Assembly (NCBI GenBank): GCA_905235775.1
Contig: CAJOMY010000107.1
Coordinates: 1-11,884, forward strand
DNA length: 11,884 bases
Direction: 5' to 3'
From: an uncultured Bacteroidales bacterium
Lineage (GTDB): Bacteria > Bacteroidota > Bacteroidia > Bacteroidales > UBA932
Positions 1 to 6,293 of this stretch are shown here, in pieces. Made by a program: the position numbers and the translations under genes. The notes below the pieces were generated by a model that was not told where the DNA came from, did no database searches, and saw only the letters and a list, made by a program, of their open reading frames with translations. The number at the start of each line of letters is the position of its first letter. Within the stretch, counting starts at the first letter, position 1.

Positions 1-461
1 CCCGGGAATTTGTCGCGGAATTTCTTCAGACGCCACGGCGCGATGACCGTGATTTCCGGGTCAAGCGCTTCGGCGGCGATCTGGAAGCGGCACTGGTCGT
101 TTCCTTTGCCCGTTGCGCCGTGAACGAAGTACTTGGCGCCGACTTCATGTGCGACCCGCAGGCAAGCGCGGGCGATGATCGGACGGGCGATAGACGTTCC
201 AAGGAGGTAAATCCCCTCGTATTTCGCCTGCCACTGGATCATCGGGAACGCGAAATCGCGGCAACATTCGTCCTGAACGTCCACGACGCGGGCCGTTTTC
301 GCGCCGATTTTCAGCGCTTTGTCGATAATCGCCTGGCGGTCTTCGCACGGCTGCCCAACATCAACGTACACGCAGTGCACTTCAAAGCCTTCGTCCATCA
401 GCCAGCCAACGAGGACCGAAGTGTCCAAGCCGCCGGAATACGCCAATACACAGGATTTCAT
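1..461 (-). CDS. argG: Argininosuccinate synthase, N-terminal part (cut by window edge)
   Basis: Argininosuccinate synthase joins citrulline and aspartate using ATP in the penultimate step of arginine synthesis, in the cytoplasm. Translating the minus strand gives a protein beginning MKSCVLAYSGGLDTSVLVGW. SGGLDTS (residues 9-15) is the PP-loop ATP-pyrophosphatase motif of this family. Further on are CVYVDVGQ and, near the edge, a stretch with HGATGKGNDQ, both typical of ArgG. About 153 of the usual ~400 residues lie in the window, and the rest runs off the left end. An ATG at 470 is also in frame, but the one at 461 is preferred because GGAAGG (476-471) sits 9 nt ahead of it, while it directly abuts the ATG at 470. 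A plus-strand open frame over the same bases is only its shadow. Confidence 0.95.
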   Translation of the reverse strand, partial: MKSCVLAYSGGLDTSVLVGWLMDEGFEVHCVYVDVGQPCEDRQAIIDKALKIGAKTARVVDVQDECCRDFAFPMIQWQAKYEGIYLLGTSIARPIIARACLRVAHEVGAKYFVHGATGKGNDQCRFQIAAEALDPEITVIAPWRLKKFRDKFP

Positions 462-470
462 GGTTTTCAT

Positions 471-476
471 CCTTCC
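471..476 (-). promoter_or_regulatory. Shine-Dalgarno sequence of argG
   Basis: GGAAGG read on the minus strand, 9 nt ahead of the ATG at 461. It decides between two in-frame ATGs (470 and 461). A clear Shine-Dalgarno site contrasts with the central Bacteroidales-like genes, whose starts have none. Confidence 0.6.
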
Positions 477-519
477 ATAAAATGTGACCGGAAAATGATA
501 GAAAAATATCAATTAACTA

Positions 520-547
520 ATTATGGCACGTTCCGCTTTTTTTGCAA
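520..547 (-). promoter_or_regulatory. Predicted sigma70-type promoter of argG
   Basis: Read on the minus strand, TTGCAA (547-542) and CATAAT (525-520) are separated by 16 nt, close to the sigma70 consensus. They would give a 5' leader of roughly 50 nt before the argG start at 461. I see no obvious arginine-repressor palindrome. The call rests on motif match only. Confidence 0.5.
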
Positions 548-786
548 GGGGGAGGGGGGATTTTTTTGAGGAGTTTGTGACGACATTATTTGAAAACAAT
601 CAGGAAACAAAAAAATCATTAGCGTTTTGGGTCGTTCGCAGAGAATAACGCATCTTTCAGATACTTGTTTCCGCGTGTTTGGGCCTGTTTTAACGAGGGA
701 GTACAGTGATTTTTTTACAATTATTCTAATCCCTGCCCCTAGTAATATCTTTGAAAAGTGTTAATATGTAAGAGGGGCGGCAAACT
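548..786. other. Intergenic stretch without a convincing gene
   Basis: Between the argG promoter and the inverted repeat ahead of the membrane-protein gene there is no open frame with a credible start and coding character. A purine-rich G tract (548-559) followed by a T run (561-567) lies next to the argG promoter. The remainder is AT-rich. A short minus-strand open stretch (about 759 down to 560) has no ribosome-binding site or protein-like composition, and I do not call it a gene. The source of the sequence could change inside this stretch, because base composition falls from argG towards the AT-richer accessory genes. Confidence 0.5.
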
Positions 787-840
787 TAAATAACCGGATC
801 GTTCGTGGCATATTAAATACCAAACCCGTCAGGTTATTTA
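787..840 (+). repeat. 9-bp inverted repeat in the leader of the small membrane-protein gene
   Basis: TAAATAACC (787-795) and GGTTATTTA (832-840) are perfect reverse complements separated by 36 nt. The right arm ends 2 nt before an extended Shine-Dalgarno sequence (843-854). It could form a hairpin in the leader that affects ribosome access, or be a two-arm protein-binding site. The loop shows no further extended pairing. Function is inferred from position only. Confidence 0.45.
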
Positions 841-842
841 GC

Positions 843-854
843 AAAGGAGGTGAT
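843..854 (+). promoter_or_regulatory. Extended, full-length Shine-Dalgarno sequence
   Basis: AAAGGAGGTGAT is the complement of the usual 3' end of 16S rRNA (AUCACCUCCUUU) over 12 nt. GGAGG ends 5 nt ahead of the ATG at 856. The match fixes the start at 856 and makes the GTG at 850, which lies inside the site, unlikely. Such a strong site is not typical of Bacteroidetes mRNAs. Confidence 0.75.
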
Positions 855-855
855 T

Positions 856-1317
856 ATGAAGATTAATCAAAGTTTATTGTCGAAGATTGGATGGGCTTTT
901 ACCGGGCTGCGCGTTTTTTATATTATAAGACAAATATTCTTCAGATATGAAATGCGTGACGCTGCATTACTAAATGCCAAAAACCGCTGGGAAGTAATAG
1001 CTATACTAGAAAGATGTGATGATGCTGTACATTATATGACTGTTGAGTGGATAATTATAGCAATAGCGGCGGCAATAATTGCAATAATACTATACCGAAT
1101 GTTGCCTTTATATGCAGGTGTTGCTGCTGGCATAGCCACACTATTTACAGAGTTACTAGGTCCAGCTTGTTTATATTGCCTTAGAGAATATGAAATCAGA
1201 TACCATTTATTTAGTGTGTGGCCCGTAATAACGGTTACGACAGCATGTTGTGCGACAACGATTATTATACTCACACTTATTTTGTATGTGTATAACTATG
1301 TAGATAAAAGGGTATAA
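856..1317 (+). CDS. Small multi-pass membrane protein, unknown function
   Basis: I do not recognise the 153-residue product. After an N-terminal, partly amphipathic segment and a charged stretch (about residues 28-60) come hydrophobic segments at about 64-80, 83-102 and 121-147, so it is probably an inner-membrane protein with three spans. The second and third are separated by a short charged loop (REYEIRYH), and the tail ends with basic residues (DKRV). There are several cysteines (CLYC, CC). The gene uses many ATA and TTA codons and is clearly AT-richer than argG. The ATG at 856 is chosen for the extended Shine-Dalgarno sequence just ahead. A hairpin terminator begins at the stop codon. It faces two minus-strand genes of unknown function, which suggests an accessory or mobile region, but no known mobile-element gene is present. 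Confidence 0.7.
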   Translation: MKINQSLLSKIGWAFTGLRVFYIIRQIFFRYEMRDAALLNAKNRWEVIAILERCDDAVHYMTVEWIIIAIAAAIIAIILYRMLPLYAGVAAGIATLFTELLGPACLYCLREYEIRYHLFSVWPVITVTTACCATTIIILTLILYVYNYVDKRV

Positions 1318-1344
1318 AAAAAGCGGCACATGCCGCTTTTTTTT
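1316..1344. terminator. Bidirectional hairpin terminator between convergent genes
   Basis: GCGGC and GCCGC pair around a 4-nt loop (1323-1336). The stem is flanked by seven A residues on the left and eight T residues on the right, so it is followed by a T run on either strand. It overlaps the stop codons of both the plus-strand gene ending at 1317 and the minus-strand gene ending at 1343, and can end transcription from both. Confidence 0.85.
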
Positions 1345-1780
1345 ATTTTTCACCACCCCACCAATCTAAAAAATTATGTAACCAGGGCATGTATTCATAA
1401 CCCTGTTCCCTCCCCTGTGTTATTGCATCTCTTTCACCATCTATTAATTTAGTCATAGGCGCAGGTTCGGGAACTGGATCCGTATAGATACCAAGTGCCT
1501 TTCCTCTTTGTATTGCTTCCTGTTGTTGCCAGCTTCCTTCGGGTAGATTATCGACAACAATCCTTTTGAAAGATCCCGGTTCTTTAAAACTTCGTTGCAT
1601 ACTAGTATCCATTTCTTTTTGATAAGCCGGCGAATATTGAGGAGGTTGATAGTCTGCTGGTGGACGCACCGACCTATTTGGTTTTATCTTGCGCATACCC
1701 TTTTGGCCCGGAGCCGCACTTTTTTGTAAACCCAGTTTTTCATGAATCAGAGCCTGGGCTTCTTTAATGTAATCACTCAT
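1343..1780 (-). CDS. Unrecognised soluble protein, 145 aa
   Basis: I do not recognise a family. The product starts MSDYIKEAQALIHEKLGL (probably helical), followed by a basic, glycine- and lysine-rich linker (about 24-37) and a proline/tyrosine-rich stretch (about 39-54). It then becomes more mixed and ends with aromatic residues near LDWWGGEK. No signal peptide or membrane span is visible. The ATG at 1780 has a modest AAGGA site about 10 nt ahead. The gene lies 33 nt downstream of another minus-strand gene, so the two are probably cotranscribed, ending at the shared terminator. Phage or plasmid origin is possible but not shown. Confidence 0.65.
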   Translation of the reverse strand: MSDYIKEAQALIHEKLGLQKSAAPGQKGMRKIKPNRSVRPPADYQPPQYSPAYQKEMDTSMQRSFKEPGSFKRIVVDNLPEGSWQQQEAIQRGKALGIYTDPVPEPAPMTKLIDGERDAITQGREQGYEYMPWLHNFLDWWGGEK

Positions 1781-1813
1781 ATTTATTTTTCCTTTTTTTA
1801 GCTATTACAACTT

Positions 1814-2239
1814 TTACTCCTCATTGTCCGACAGCTTAATTGGTTCAGACCCCTCAAATGCAGTCATATCCAGTTTATTCCGTTTCAGGAAGAGGATCAT
1901 ATCGCCAAGGACTTCAAAGGCTTTACGGGCGCTTCCTTCAAATTCAGGCAGTTTCTGAGGGCCGTACATCTCCTCAAACTGATCTCCCTTCCAGTAGTAG
2001 AGGAACAGCAGCCGCCCTACCGTATTCATCGCCTTGGTCATTTTAGTAACCAGTTTGTCGATCTGGGTTTCTGTGTCGGAGTTCGTCAGCAGCGATTTGA
2101 GCATTGACACATCGAACACTTCTTTCTGCCCGTTACGAATAGCCTGTTCGACGTTCCTGGCATCGTCGGCGGGATAGCTGGAATCGGGATGGTAGGCATA
2201 GACATCACGATTGTCAGGACTCTTGACGCGGGATTCGGC
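1814..2239 (-). CDS. Unrecognised protein, probably missing its 5' end near 2239
   Basis: The minus-strand frame ending at 1814 reads as a helical, charged protein of unknown family with stretches such as MTKAMNTVGRLLFLYYWKGD and an acidic end (KLSDNEE). The only in-frame starts are a GTG at 2119 and internal ATGs such as 2104, none with a good ribosome-binding site. Yet the frame stays open and protein-like upstream to 2239 (including VKSPDNRDVYAYHPDSSYP and DDARNVEQAIRNGQKEV) with no usable ATG, GTG or TTG. At 2240 it runs directly into the T run of another gene's terminator. I therefore read it as a 5'-truncated gene cut at 2239/2240. If complete, it would start at GTG 2119 and be 101 aa long. 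It is probably cotranscribed with the gene 33 nt downstream. Confidence 0.6.
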   Translation of the reverse strand, partial: AESRVKSPDNRDVYAYHPDSSYPADDARNVEQAIRNGQKEVFDVSMLKSLLTNSDTETQIDKLVTKMTKAMNTVGRLLFLYYWKGDQFEEMYGPQKLPEFEGSARKAFEVLGDMILFLKRNKLDMTAFEGSEPIKLSDNEE

Positions 2240-2272
2240 AAAAAAAAGAATCGCTGGTCAAACCAACGATTC
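2240..2272 (-). terminator. Rho-independent terminator for the frame ending at 2309
   Basis: On the minus strand GGAATCG-type stem bases (GAATCG paired with CGATTC, then TGGT with ACCA across one mismatch, loop CAA/TTG) are followed by eight T residues (2247-2240). It begins about 36 nt after the stop codon at 2309, as expected for the SYLF-type gene whose 3' end is there. Confidence 0.8.
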
Positions 2273-2308
2273 CAAATTTTGAGGATGAAATTGAATTAGT
2301 GAGGTCAC

Positions 2309-2839
2309 TCATTTCCCCAGATAAAGTTTCAGCAAAGAACGCACCCGATCAAACTCGGGCAGGGAGGCGAGCTCCGTGTATTTCGGGTCAGAACACACTT
2401 TTTCGAGGCGGTCGTAAAGTGTCTGGAGAGCCGGAGTCAACTCGGTGCTTCCAGGAGTTTTGGCCTCGGGCGGGAGTTCTAGCCATTTTTGCCATTCCGG
2501 TTCCAGAAGCTGCATAAGTTTCTCGTGTGCCGGAACAAGAAGTACGCGCGCCGCCTCGCGGTCGGTCATGTTCGGGGTCGCGGGCGCAATGGGATCCGAA
2601 GCCGGGATCTGCGAAGCTACCGAATTCGGGGCTTCGAGCGACTCGGAAGCAGGGGCAACTGCGGGGTTCTCGACGTTCGCCCCCTGACCGGGTTTTTTCG
2701 CGTAACTTGCGGTAAGCTCTACCACTTTTCGGGCTGCGTCCGGGATGCCGTTTGCGTAGTAATTCTGGTTGGTTTTTTCGTCAATACGCAGAACACAACC
2801 GTCCACGGCAACACCGAGGAACAGACCACGTGAGCGGGA
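2309..2839 (-). other. SYLF/Ysc84-domain protein, C-terminal fragment inside the chimeric frame
   Basis: Residues about 733-761 of the frame (YSRSRGLFLGVAVDGCVLRI and on to NQNYY) match the conserved end of the SYLF (Ysc84, DUF500) domain, where YSRS-GLF-G-S/A-DG-V-R-D is the usual pattern. This family binds lipids or actin in eukaryotes; bacterial members are secreted or periplasmic and poorly understood. After the domain come an alanine/proline-rich linker (about 785-820) and a helical, acidic C-terminus ending LLKLYLGK. Codon choice (many AAA, GAA and TTT) is less GC-biased than in the receptor part. Its own terminator follows at 2272-2240. The N-terminal half of the domain is absent from the window. 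Confidence 0.7.
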
Positions 2840-5038
2840 GTAGGAGTAAGAGATCCAGCCGGTGAGCTTGCCGGAGGTCTTCTTGGCCATGAGCTCGATG
2901 CCCCAGGCCCGGCCGTAGGTCTCCACGAGATCGTCCGCCAGGTGCGGGTTCATCAGGGTGGTGGCGCCGGATTTGAAATCGAGCTGGTGCGCCGTGTGTT
3001 TGTAGTAGCCCTCCAGTGTCAGGTCAATGGCGCCGTTCGCCACGGTCCAGTACAGACCGGAGGCGGCCTGCCAGCCGGTCTGCGGCCGGATGCGGTCGGT
3101 GGAAAGCTGCCAGGTGTCGATCGGGGAGATGGACGAGGTGTTGGAGATGAGGTGGATGCGCTGGCTCATCGTGTTGAATCCGGCTTTGACCGACAGGTTG
3201 TCGCGGAAAGAATACTTGCCGGACAGGCGGAACTCCGGGTTGACGTAGAACTTGGCCGGATTCAGGGCCAGCAGGCCGGACAGGCGCACGCCGCCTTCGA
3301 AGGTCAGCGCCGGCGTCACCGTCCAATTGTCGCTGACGTACAGGGCCGGCTCCACGGCCTGCTGCCGGTCGAGCTCCCAGCTCCGGACGAGCGACTCGCC
3401 CGGGTAGAGCGGCGACATGGCACCGGGATTCAGGTTGTAATAAACGCCGTTGAATCCGAACGACAGGTCGTGGACATCCGTCGCGGCGTAGTGGAAATCC
3501 AGTTTGAAGAAGCCTTGGTTGATCTGCGTGTCCACGGCATAGCCGGACATCTGGTTCTTGCCCAGGCTGTTCTCCAGCCGGGCGCCGTACAGGTCGTAGC
3601 CGGCGACGGTGCTCATGTTGAGCCGCCCGGAGATGCGCCTGCGCCATTTCACGGACGCGTTGAGGTTGGCATAGCGGAAGGCCGGGTCACGGGAGAACTC
3701 GAAACCGTCCCGGGACCAGTAGAAGTAGGCCTGGAGGGTGTTGGCATCGTTTACCTTGTGCGTGATGGAGGCGTTGACGTCGCTGAACGAAGCGCGTCCG
3801 CCGGAATATTCGCTGCTTTTCGGAAGGAGATTGAGCAACCAGTTGGAGTAGGTGGTGCGCCCGCCCAGCAGGAAGGTGGTCCGGCCCTTGATGAGCGGAC
3901 CTTCGAGGTGAAGCCGGCTGGTCAGCAGACCGATGCCGGCCGATCCGGAGATCTTGTTGGCATTGCCTTCGCGGCTGCGCACGTCGAGCACCGACGAGAT
4001 GCGCCCGCCGTACTCGGCGGGAATGCTGCTCTTGTAGAGCTCCACTTCACTGACGATGTCGGGGTTGAAAGCGGAGAAGATGCCGAACAGGTGCGTGGGG
4101 TTATAGATGGTGCCGTCGTTGAACAGGATGAGGTTCTGGTCGGTGGACCCGCCGCGGACGTTGAATCCGCTGGAGGCTTCGCCCACGGACTTGACGCCCG
4201 GCAGGGTGAGGACGGCCTTGATGATGTCGCCTTCGCCAAAGGCGGACGGGATCTTGTTGATCACCTCCATCCGGACGCGTTCGATGCCCATCTTGGCATC
4301 CCGGTGATGTGACACGGCATCGGCGGAGACCACGGCGCCGGTCAGCGCGAGGACTTTCTCCTTCATCACGACATCCAGCACGCCGTCGTCCCAGACCTTG
4401 AGGGTCAGATGCATGTCGTCGAGCGAGTAGCCGCTCAGGTTCAGGGTGTTGTCGCCGACAGGCAGGGCGATGCGGTAGAAACCGGCCGCGTCCGTGACCG
4501 TGTAGGCGCCCGTCTTGTCATCATAGACTGACACGCCCACCAGGGGCTCGCCCGAGGCGATGTCCCGGACATGCCCGCCGACATAGACCTTGCCCTGGCG
4601 GCCGGCGCTGCTCTCTCCGATCTCGTACACCTTGTTCTGGAAGGTTACCACGGCGCTCTGCTCCGCGAGGTACTGCTGCAGGCCGCTGTCGTCGGTCAGA
4701 TGGGAACGGCCGTCTTCAAAGTAGCCGGCGGGCAGGGAGGTGAAGACGGATTTGCTGTGCAGGACGAAGCGGGCGGAACCGTAGCTGCTGATAATGTAGC
4801 CTTTCTCGCGCAGCGCATCGAGGGCCGCCTCGAAGAACCGGTCCCGCGGGGTGCTCACGCTGAAAGTGGACTGCTCGGCCTCGTCCCGGACATAGTAGAT
4901 GTCGGGCTGGAACTCCCGGCGCAGGAAATGGATCAGCGAATCCAGTTCCACGCGCTTGAGCTCCAGGAGGTCCTGTGCGCGGAGACAGGCGCCGCCTAGT
5001 CCGGCGGCCAGCAGAAGGGTGCAGATTATTTTTTTCAT
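2309..5038 (-). CDS. Chimeric open frame: TonB-dependent receptor (N-terminal ~735 aa) joined to a SYLF-protein C-terminus
   Basis: The first ~735 residues are an outer-membrane TonB-dependent receptor of Bacteroidetes type, importing an unknown substrate. They comprise a signal peptide (1-21, MKKIICTLLLAAGLGGACLRA), an STN-like domain (about 24-95), a carboxypeptidase-regulatory-like beta domain (about 150-228, GGHVRDIASGEPLVGVSVYD), a plug (about 250-355, with LPGVKSVGEASSGFNVRGGS and AEYGGRISSVLDVRS) and part of the beta-barrel. After SYSYSRSRG (residues 730-738) the sequence becomes a different protein, so the last barrel strands are missing. The start is ATG 5038, overlapping by 4 nt the stop of the secreted-protein gene upstream, with no Shine-Dalgarno sequence. 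The 909-aa frame is open only because the join is in phase. I consider it an assembly chimera and would not treat it as one protein. Long plus-strand frames opposite it are shadows. Confidence 0.85.
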   Translation of the reverse strand: MKKIICTLLLAAGLGGACLRAQDLLELKRVELDSLIHFLRREFQPDIYYVRDEAEQSTFSVSTPRDRFFEAALDALREKGYIISSYGSARFVLHSKSVFTSLPAGYFEDGRSHLTDDSGLQQYLAEQSAVVTFQNKVYEIGESSAGRQGKVYVGGHVRDIASGEPLVGVSVYDDKTGAYTVTDAAGFYRIALPVGDNTLNLSGYSLDDMHLTLKVWDDGVLDVVMKEKVLALTGAVVSADAVSHHRDAKMGIERVRMEVINKIPSAFGEGDIIKAVLTLPGVKSVGEASSGFNVRGGSTDQNLILFNDGTIYNPTHLFGIFSAFNPDIVSEVELYKSSIPAEYGGRISSVLDVRSREGNANKISGSAGIGLLTSRLHLEGPLIKGRTTFLLGGRTTYSNWLLNLLPKSSEYSGGRASFSDVNASITHKVNDANTLQAYFYWSRDGFEFSRDPAFRYANLNASVKWRRRISGRLNMSTVAGYDLYGARLENSLGKNQMSGYAVDTQINQGFFKLDFHYAATDVHDLSFGFNGVYYNLNPGAMSPLYPGESLVRSWELDRQQAVEPALYVSDNWTVTPALTFEGGVRLSGLLALNPAKFYVNPEFRLSGKYSFRDNLSVKAGFNTMSQRIHLISNTSSISPIDTWQLSTDRIRPQTGWQAASGLYWTVANGAIDLTLEGYYKHTAHQLDFKSGATTLMNPHLADDLVETYGRAWGIELMAKKTSGKLTGWISYSYSRSRGLFLGVAVDGCVLRIDEKTNQNYYANGIPDAARKVVELTASYAKKPGQGANVENPAVAPASESLEAPNSVASQIPASDPIAPATPNMTDREAARVLLVPAHEKLMQLLEPEWQKWLELPPEAKTPGSTELTPALQTLYDRLEKVCSDPKYTELASLPEFDRVRSLLKLYLGK
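2828..2851. other. Probable chimera junction 1 (TonB receptor / SYLF protein)
   Basis: The change of protein identity falls inside the codons for SYSYSRSR. Bacteroidetes receptors commonly carry a barrel strand with SYSYSRS, and SYLF proteins carry YSRSRGLF. The two genes can therefore share a short run of identical bases here, allowing an in-frame misjoin. Codon usage and linked regulatory signals differ on either side. Confidence 0.7.
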
Positions 5039-5751
5039 CGGTCGGCGAGATTGAGAACCGATTCGCAGAAACCGTCGAAGTCGGTGCCCTGGACGGCCCG
5101 GCGGATCTCACGCCTGCGCTCGGGGAAGTGGCGGAGCAGTGCGCCCCGGCTCTTGAACGGGGTGAAATGTCCGTCGGCGTCGCGGAAATAATATTGCTTG
5201 TAGTAGGCGAAGTGGTGCGTCAGGTCGGTGCGGTAATTGTCGTCGTAGTAGCCGATGGCGCTGCCGTTGACGTTGGACACGGACGAAGCGAGCCGCTTGT
5301 ACACATGCTTGTAAACCCGGTGCGCACCGGTGCCGAAGACTTCGTAGAAGCCTTCCGGCAGCTCTTCGCCGGGGCCTATTCCCACAAAGTGGCTCCCGCC
5401 GATCGTGAAGGAGGAGGCCAGAGCCGGGGGGAGCGCTACGGCGAAGGGGCCGTCGATCATCTGGACGAGCACCCGCTGTGCCAGCGCATCGATGTTGAGG
5501 AAGACGTCGTGGTAAATATTGCCCTCGAAACTGATGTCGCCGCGCTCGAATGCAGGCCCGGACCAGTATGGATGGCCATTGGCAGGGAAGGTGTAACGGG
5601 CGGCCTGCTGGGCCCGGAAGAGGATGGACCGGTTGCCTGCCGCGTCCTGGTATTTCTGCAACTCCATGCCGGGCGGTTCCTGCCCCCGGACGCAGAGGCA
5701 GCACATCAGCCAGATGACGATGCTGCAGATAATGTTGGCGGTTTTGTTCAT
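5035..5751 (-). CDS. Secreted protein of unknown function, cotranscribed with the TonB receptor
   Basis: This is a 238-residue product with a signal peptide (about 1-23: NKTANII, hydrophobic IVIWLMCCLC, then RGQ), so it is exported, presumably to the periplasm or outer membrane. The mature part is beta-rich (GNIYHDVFLNIDALAQRVLV and FTIGGSHFVGIG). It ends in a basic helical segment (FPERRREIRRAV) followed by FDGFCESVLNL. This pattern, a beta-rich body and a C-terminal F-ER--EIR helix, recurs in small Bacteroidetes proteins encoded beside TonB receptors, but I cannot name a family. Its TGA overlaps the receptor ATG (ATGA, 5038-5035), indicating translational coupling. The ATG at 5751 is preferred over an in-frame TTG at 5754. 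No Shine-Dalgarno sequence is visible, as usual in Bacteroidetes. Confidence 0.8.
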   Translation of the reverse strand: MNKTANIICSIVIWLMCCLCVRGQEPPGMELQKYQDAAGNRSILFRAQQAARYTFPANGHPYWSGPAFERGDISFEGNIYHDVFLNIDALAQRVLVQMIDGPFAVALPPALASSFTIGGSHFVGIGPGEELPEGFYEVFGTGAHRVYKHVYKRLASSVSNVNGSAIGYYDDNYRTDLTHHFAYYKQYYFRDADGHFTPFKSRGALLRHFPERRREIRRAVQGTDFDGFCESVLNLADR

Positions 5752-5845
5752 CAAAACAAAAATAATGCTTTTTAAGCAATCTGCAAGGGTATAACGCGGG
5801 GAGGTGGGAAATACTGCACCGGCGGAAGGGAAATACTTGCAAAGT
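5752..5845. other. Divergent intergenic region, minus-strand side
   Basis: This is the AT-rich spacer between the secreted-protein gene (minus) and the rpsO promoter (plus). A minus-strand TATTTTTG (5764-5757) fits the Bacteroidetes -7 element TAnnTTTG. It lies only about 6 nt before the ATG at 5751, and I see no clear TTTG at the expected -33 position, so a promoter here would give an almost leaderless message. No gene is visible. Confidence 0.35.
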
Positions 5846-5876
5846 TTTGGAATTTTGCGAAATATGCCTAAATTTG
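5846..5876 (+). promoter_or_regulatory. Bacteroidetes-type promoter of rpsO
   Basis: TTTG (5846-5849) and TAAATTTG (5869-5876) are spaced by 19 nt and match the Bacteroidetes primary-sigma consensus TTTG-N19-21-TAnnTTTG. Transcription would start near 5883, giving a leader of about 55 nt. That leader contains an unbroken T run shortly before the rpsO ATG and no Shine-Dalgarno sequence. Confidence 0.7.
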
Positions 5877-5937
5877 CACACTTTTTCCCGCGGTGGGAGA
5901 AAGAATTTGTATTAACCCTTTTTTTTTTTGCTCAAAG

Positions 5938-6204
5938 ATGGCTGAATATTTGATGCCTGAGAAGAAGCAAGAGATTTTCGCGAAGTACGGGAAGTCCAAT
6001 AAGGACACCGGCTCTCCTGAGAGTCAGGTTGCTTTATTTTCCTACCGTATCGCTCACCTTACCAAGAAGAACAAGAAGGACGTGGTCACGCGCCGTTCCC
6101 TTCTCCGTCTCGTCGGTAAGCGTCGCCAGATCCTGGACTACCTCCAGGAGGTCGACATCGAGAGATACCGTAAGATCGTCAAGGAGCTTGGTCTCCGTCG
6201 ATAA
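5938..6204 (+). CDS. rpsO: 30S ribosomal protein S15
   Basis: S15 is a primary 16S rRNA-binding protein of the small subunit platform and helps form bridge B4. The 88-residue product has the usual length (about 89) and the family motifs: DTGSPESQVALFSYRIAHLT (about residues 22-41), followed by RRSLLRLVGKRRQILDYL (about 54-71) and a basic end GLRR. An upstream in-frame ATG at 5893 would add 15 residues unlike any S15 extension and lies in the leader, so ATG 5938 is chosen. No Shine-Dalgarno sequence precedes it; a T-rich leader does. A terminator-like hairpin and then pnp follow, the common rpsO-pnp order. Confidence 0.97.
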   Translation: MAEYLMPEKKQEIFAKYGKSNKDTGSPESQVALFSYRIAHLTKKNKKDVVTRRSLLRLVGKRRQILDYLQEVDIERYRKIVKELGLRR

Positions 6205-6221
6205 ACGAAATAGGAAAAGGT

Positions 6222-6256
6222 AGGGATGGTTCCCGGGCGGGACCATCCCTTTTTTG
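6222..6256 (+). terminator. Hairpin with T tract between rpsO and pnp
   Basis: GGGATGGT (6223-6230) pairs with ACCATCCC (6242-6249), extended by CCC/GGG around a GC-rich loop, and is followed by six T residues (6250-6255). It looks like an intrinsic terminator. As pnp starts only 38 nt later with no visible promoter of its own, it probably works as a partial terminator or an RNA-processing site. Confidence 0.8.
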
Positions 6257-6293
6257 ATGAAAAGACGTATAAAGACGCAATAGAGAAACAGTA

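Noticed and set aside
120..569. A 149-codon plus-strand frame at the left edge.
   Set aside because: It is antisense to argG, whose minus-strand translation shows SGGLDTS and other family motifs.
560..759. A minus-strand open stretch in the argG upstream region.
   Set aside because: No Shine-Dalgarno site, no protein-like pattern, and it runs into the G/T tracts next to the argG promoter.
2942..4312. A 456-codon plus-strand open frame opposite the TonB receptor.
   Set aside because: It is a Val/Gly/Ala/Asp-rich mirror of the receptor codons with no family motif or ribosome-binding context; the minus-strand frame has clear domains.
2309..5038. Reading the fused frame as a real new receptor with an actin/lipid-binding effector tail.
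   Set aside because: Both partners are incomplete, the join is at a shared short motif, and a similar join occurs near 10.59 kb; misassembly is simpler.
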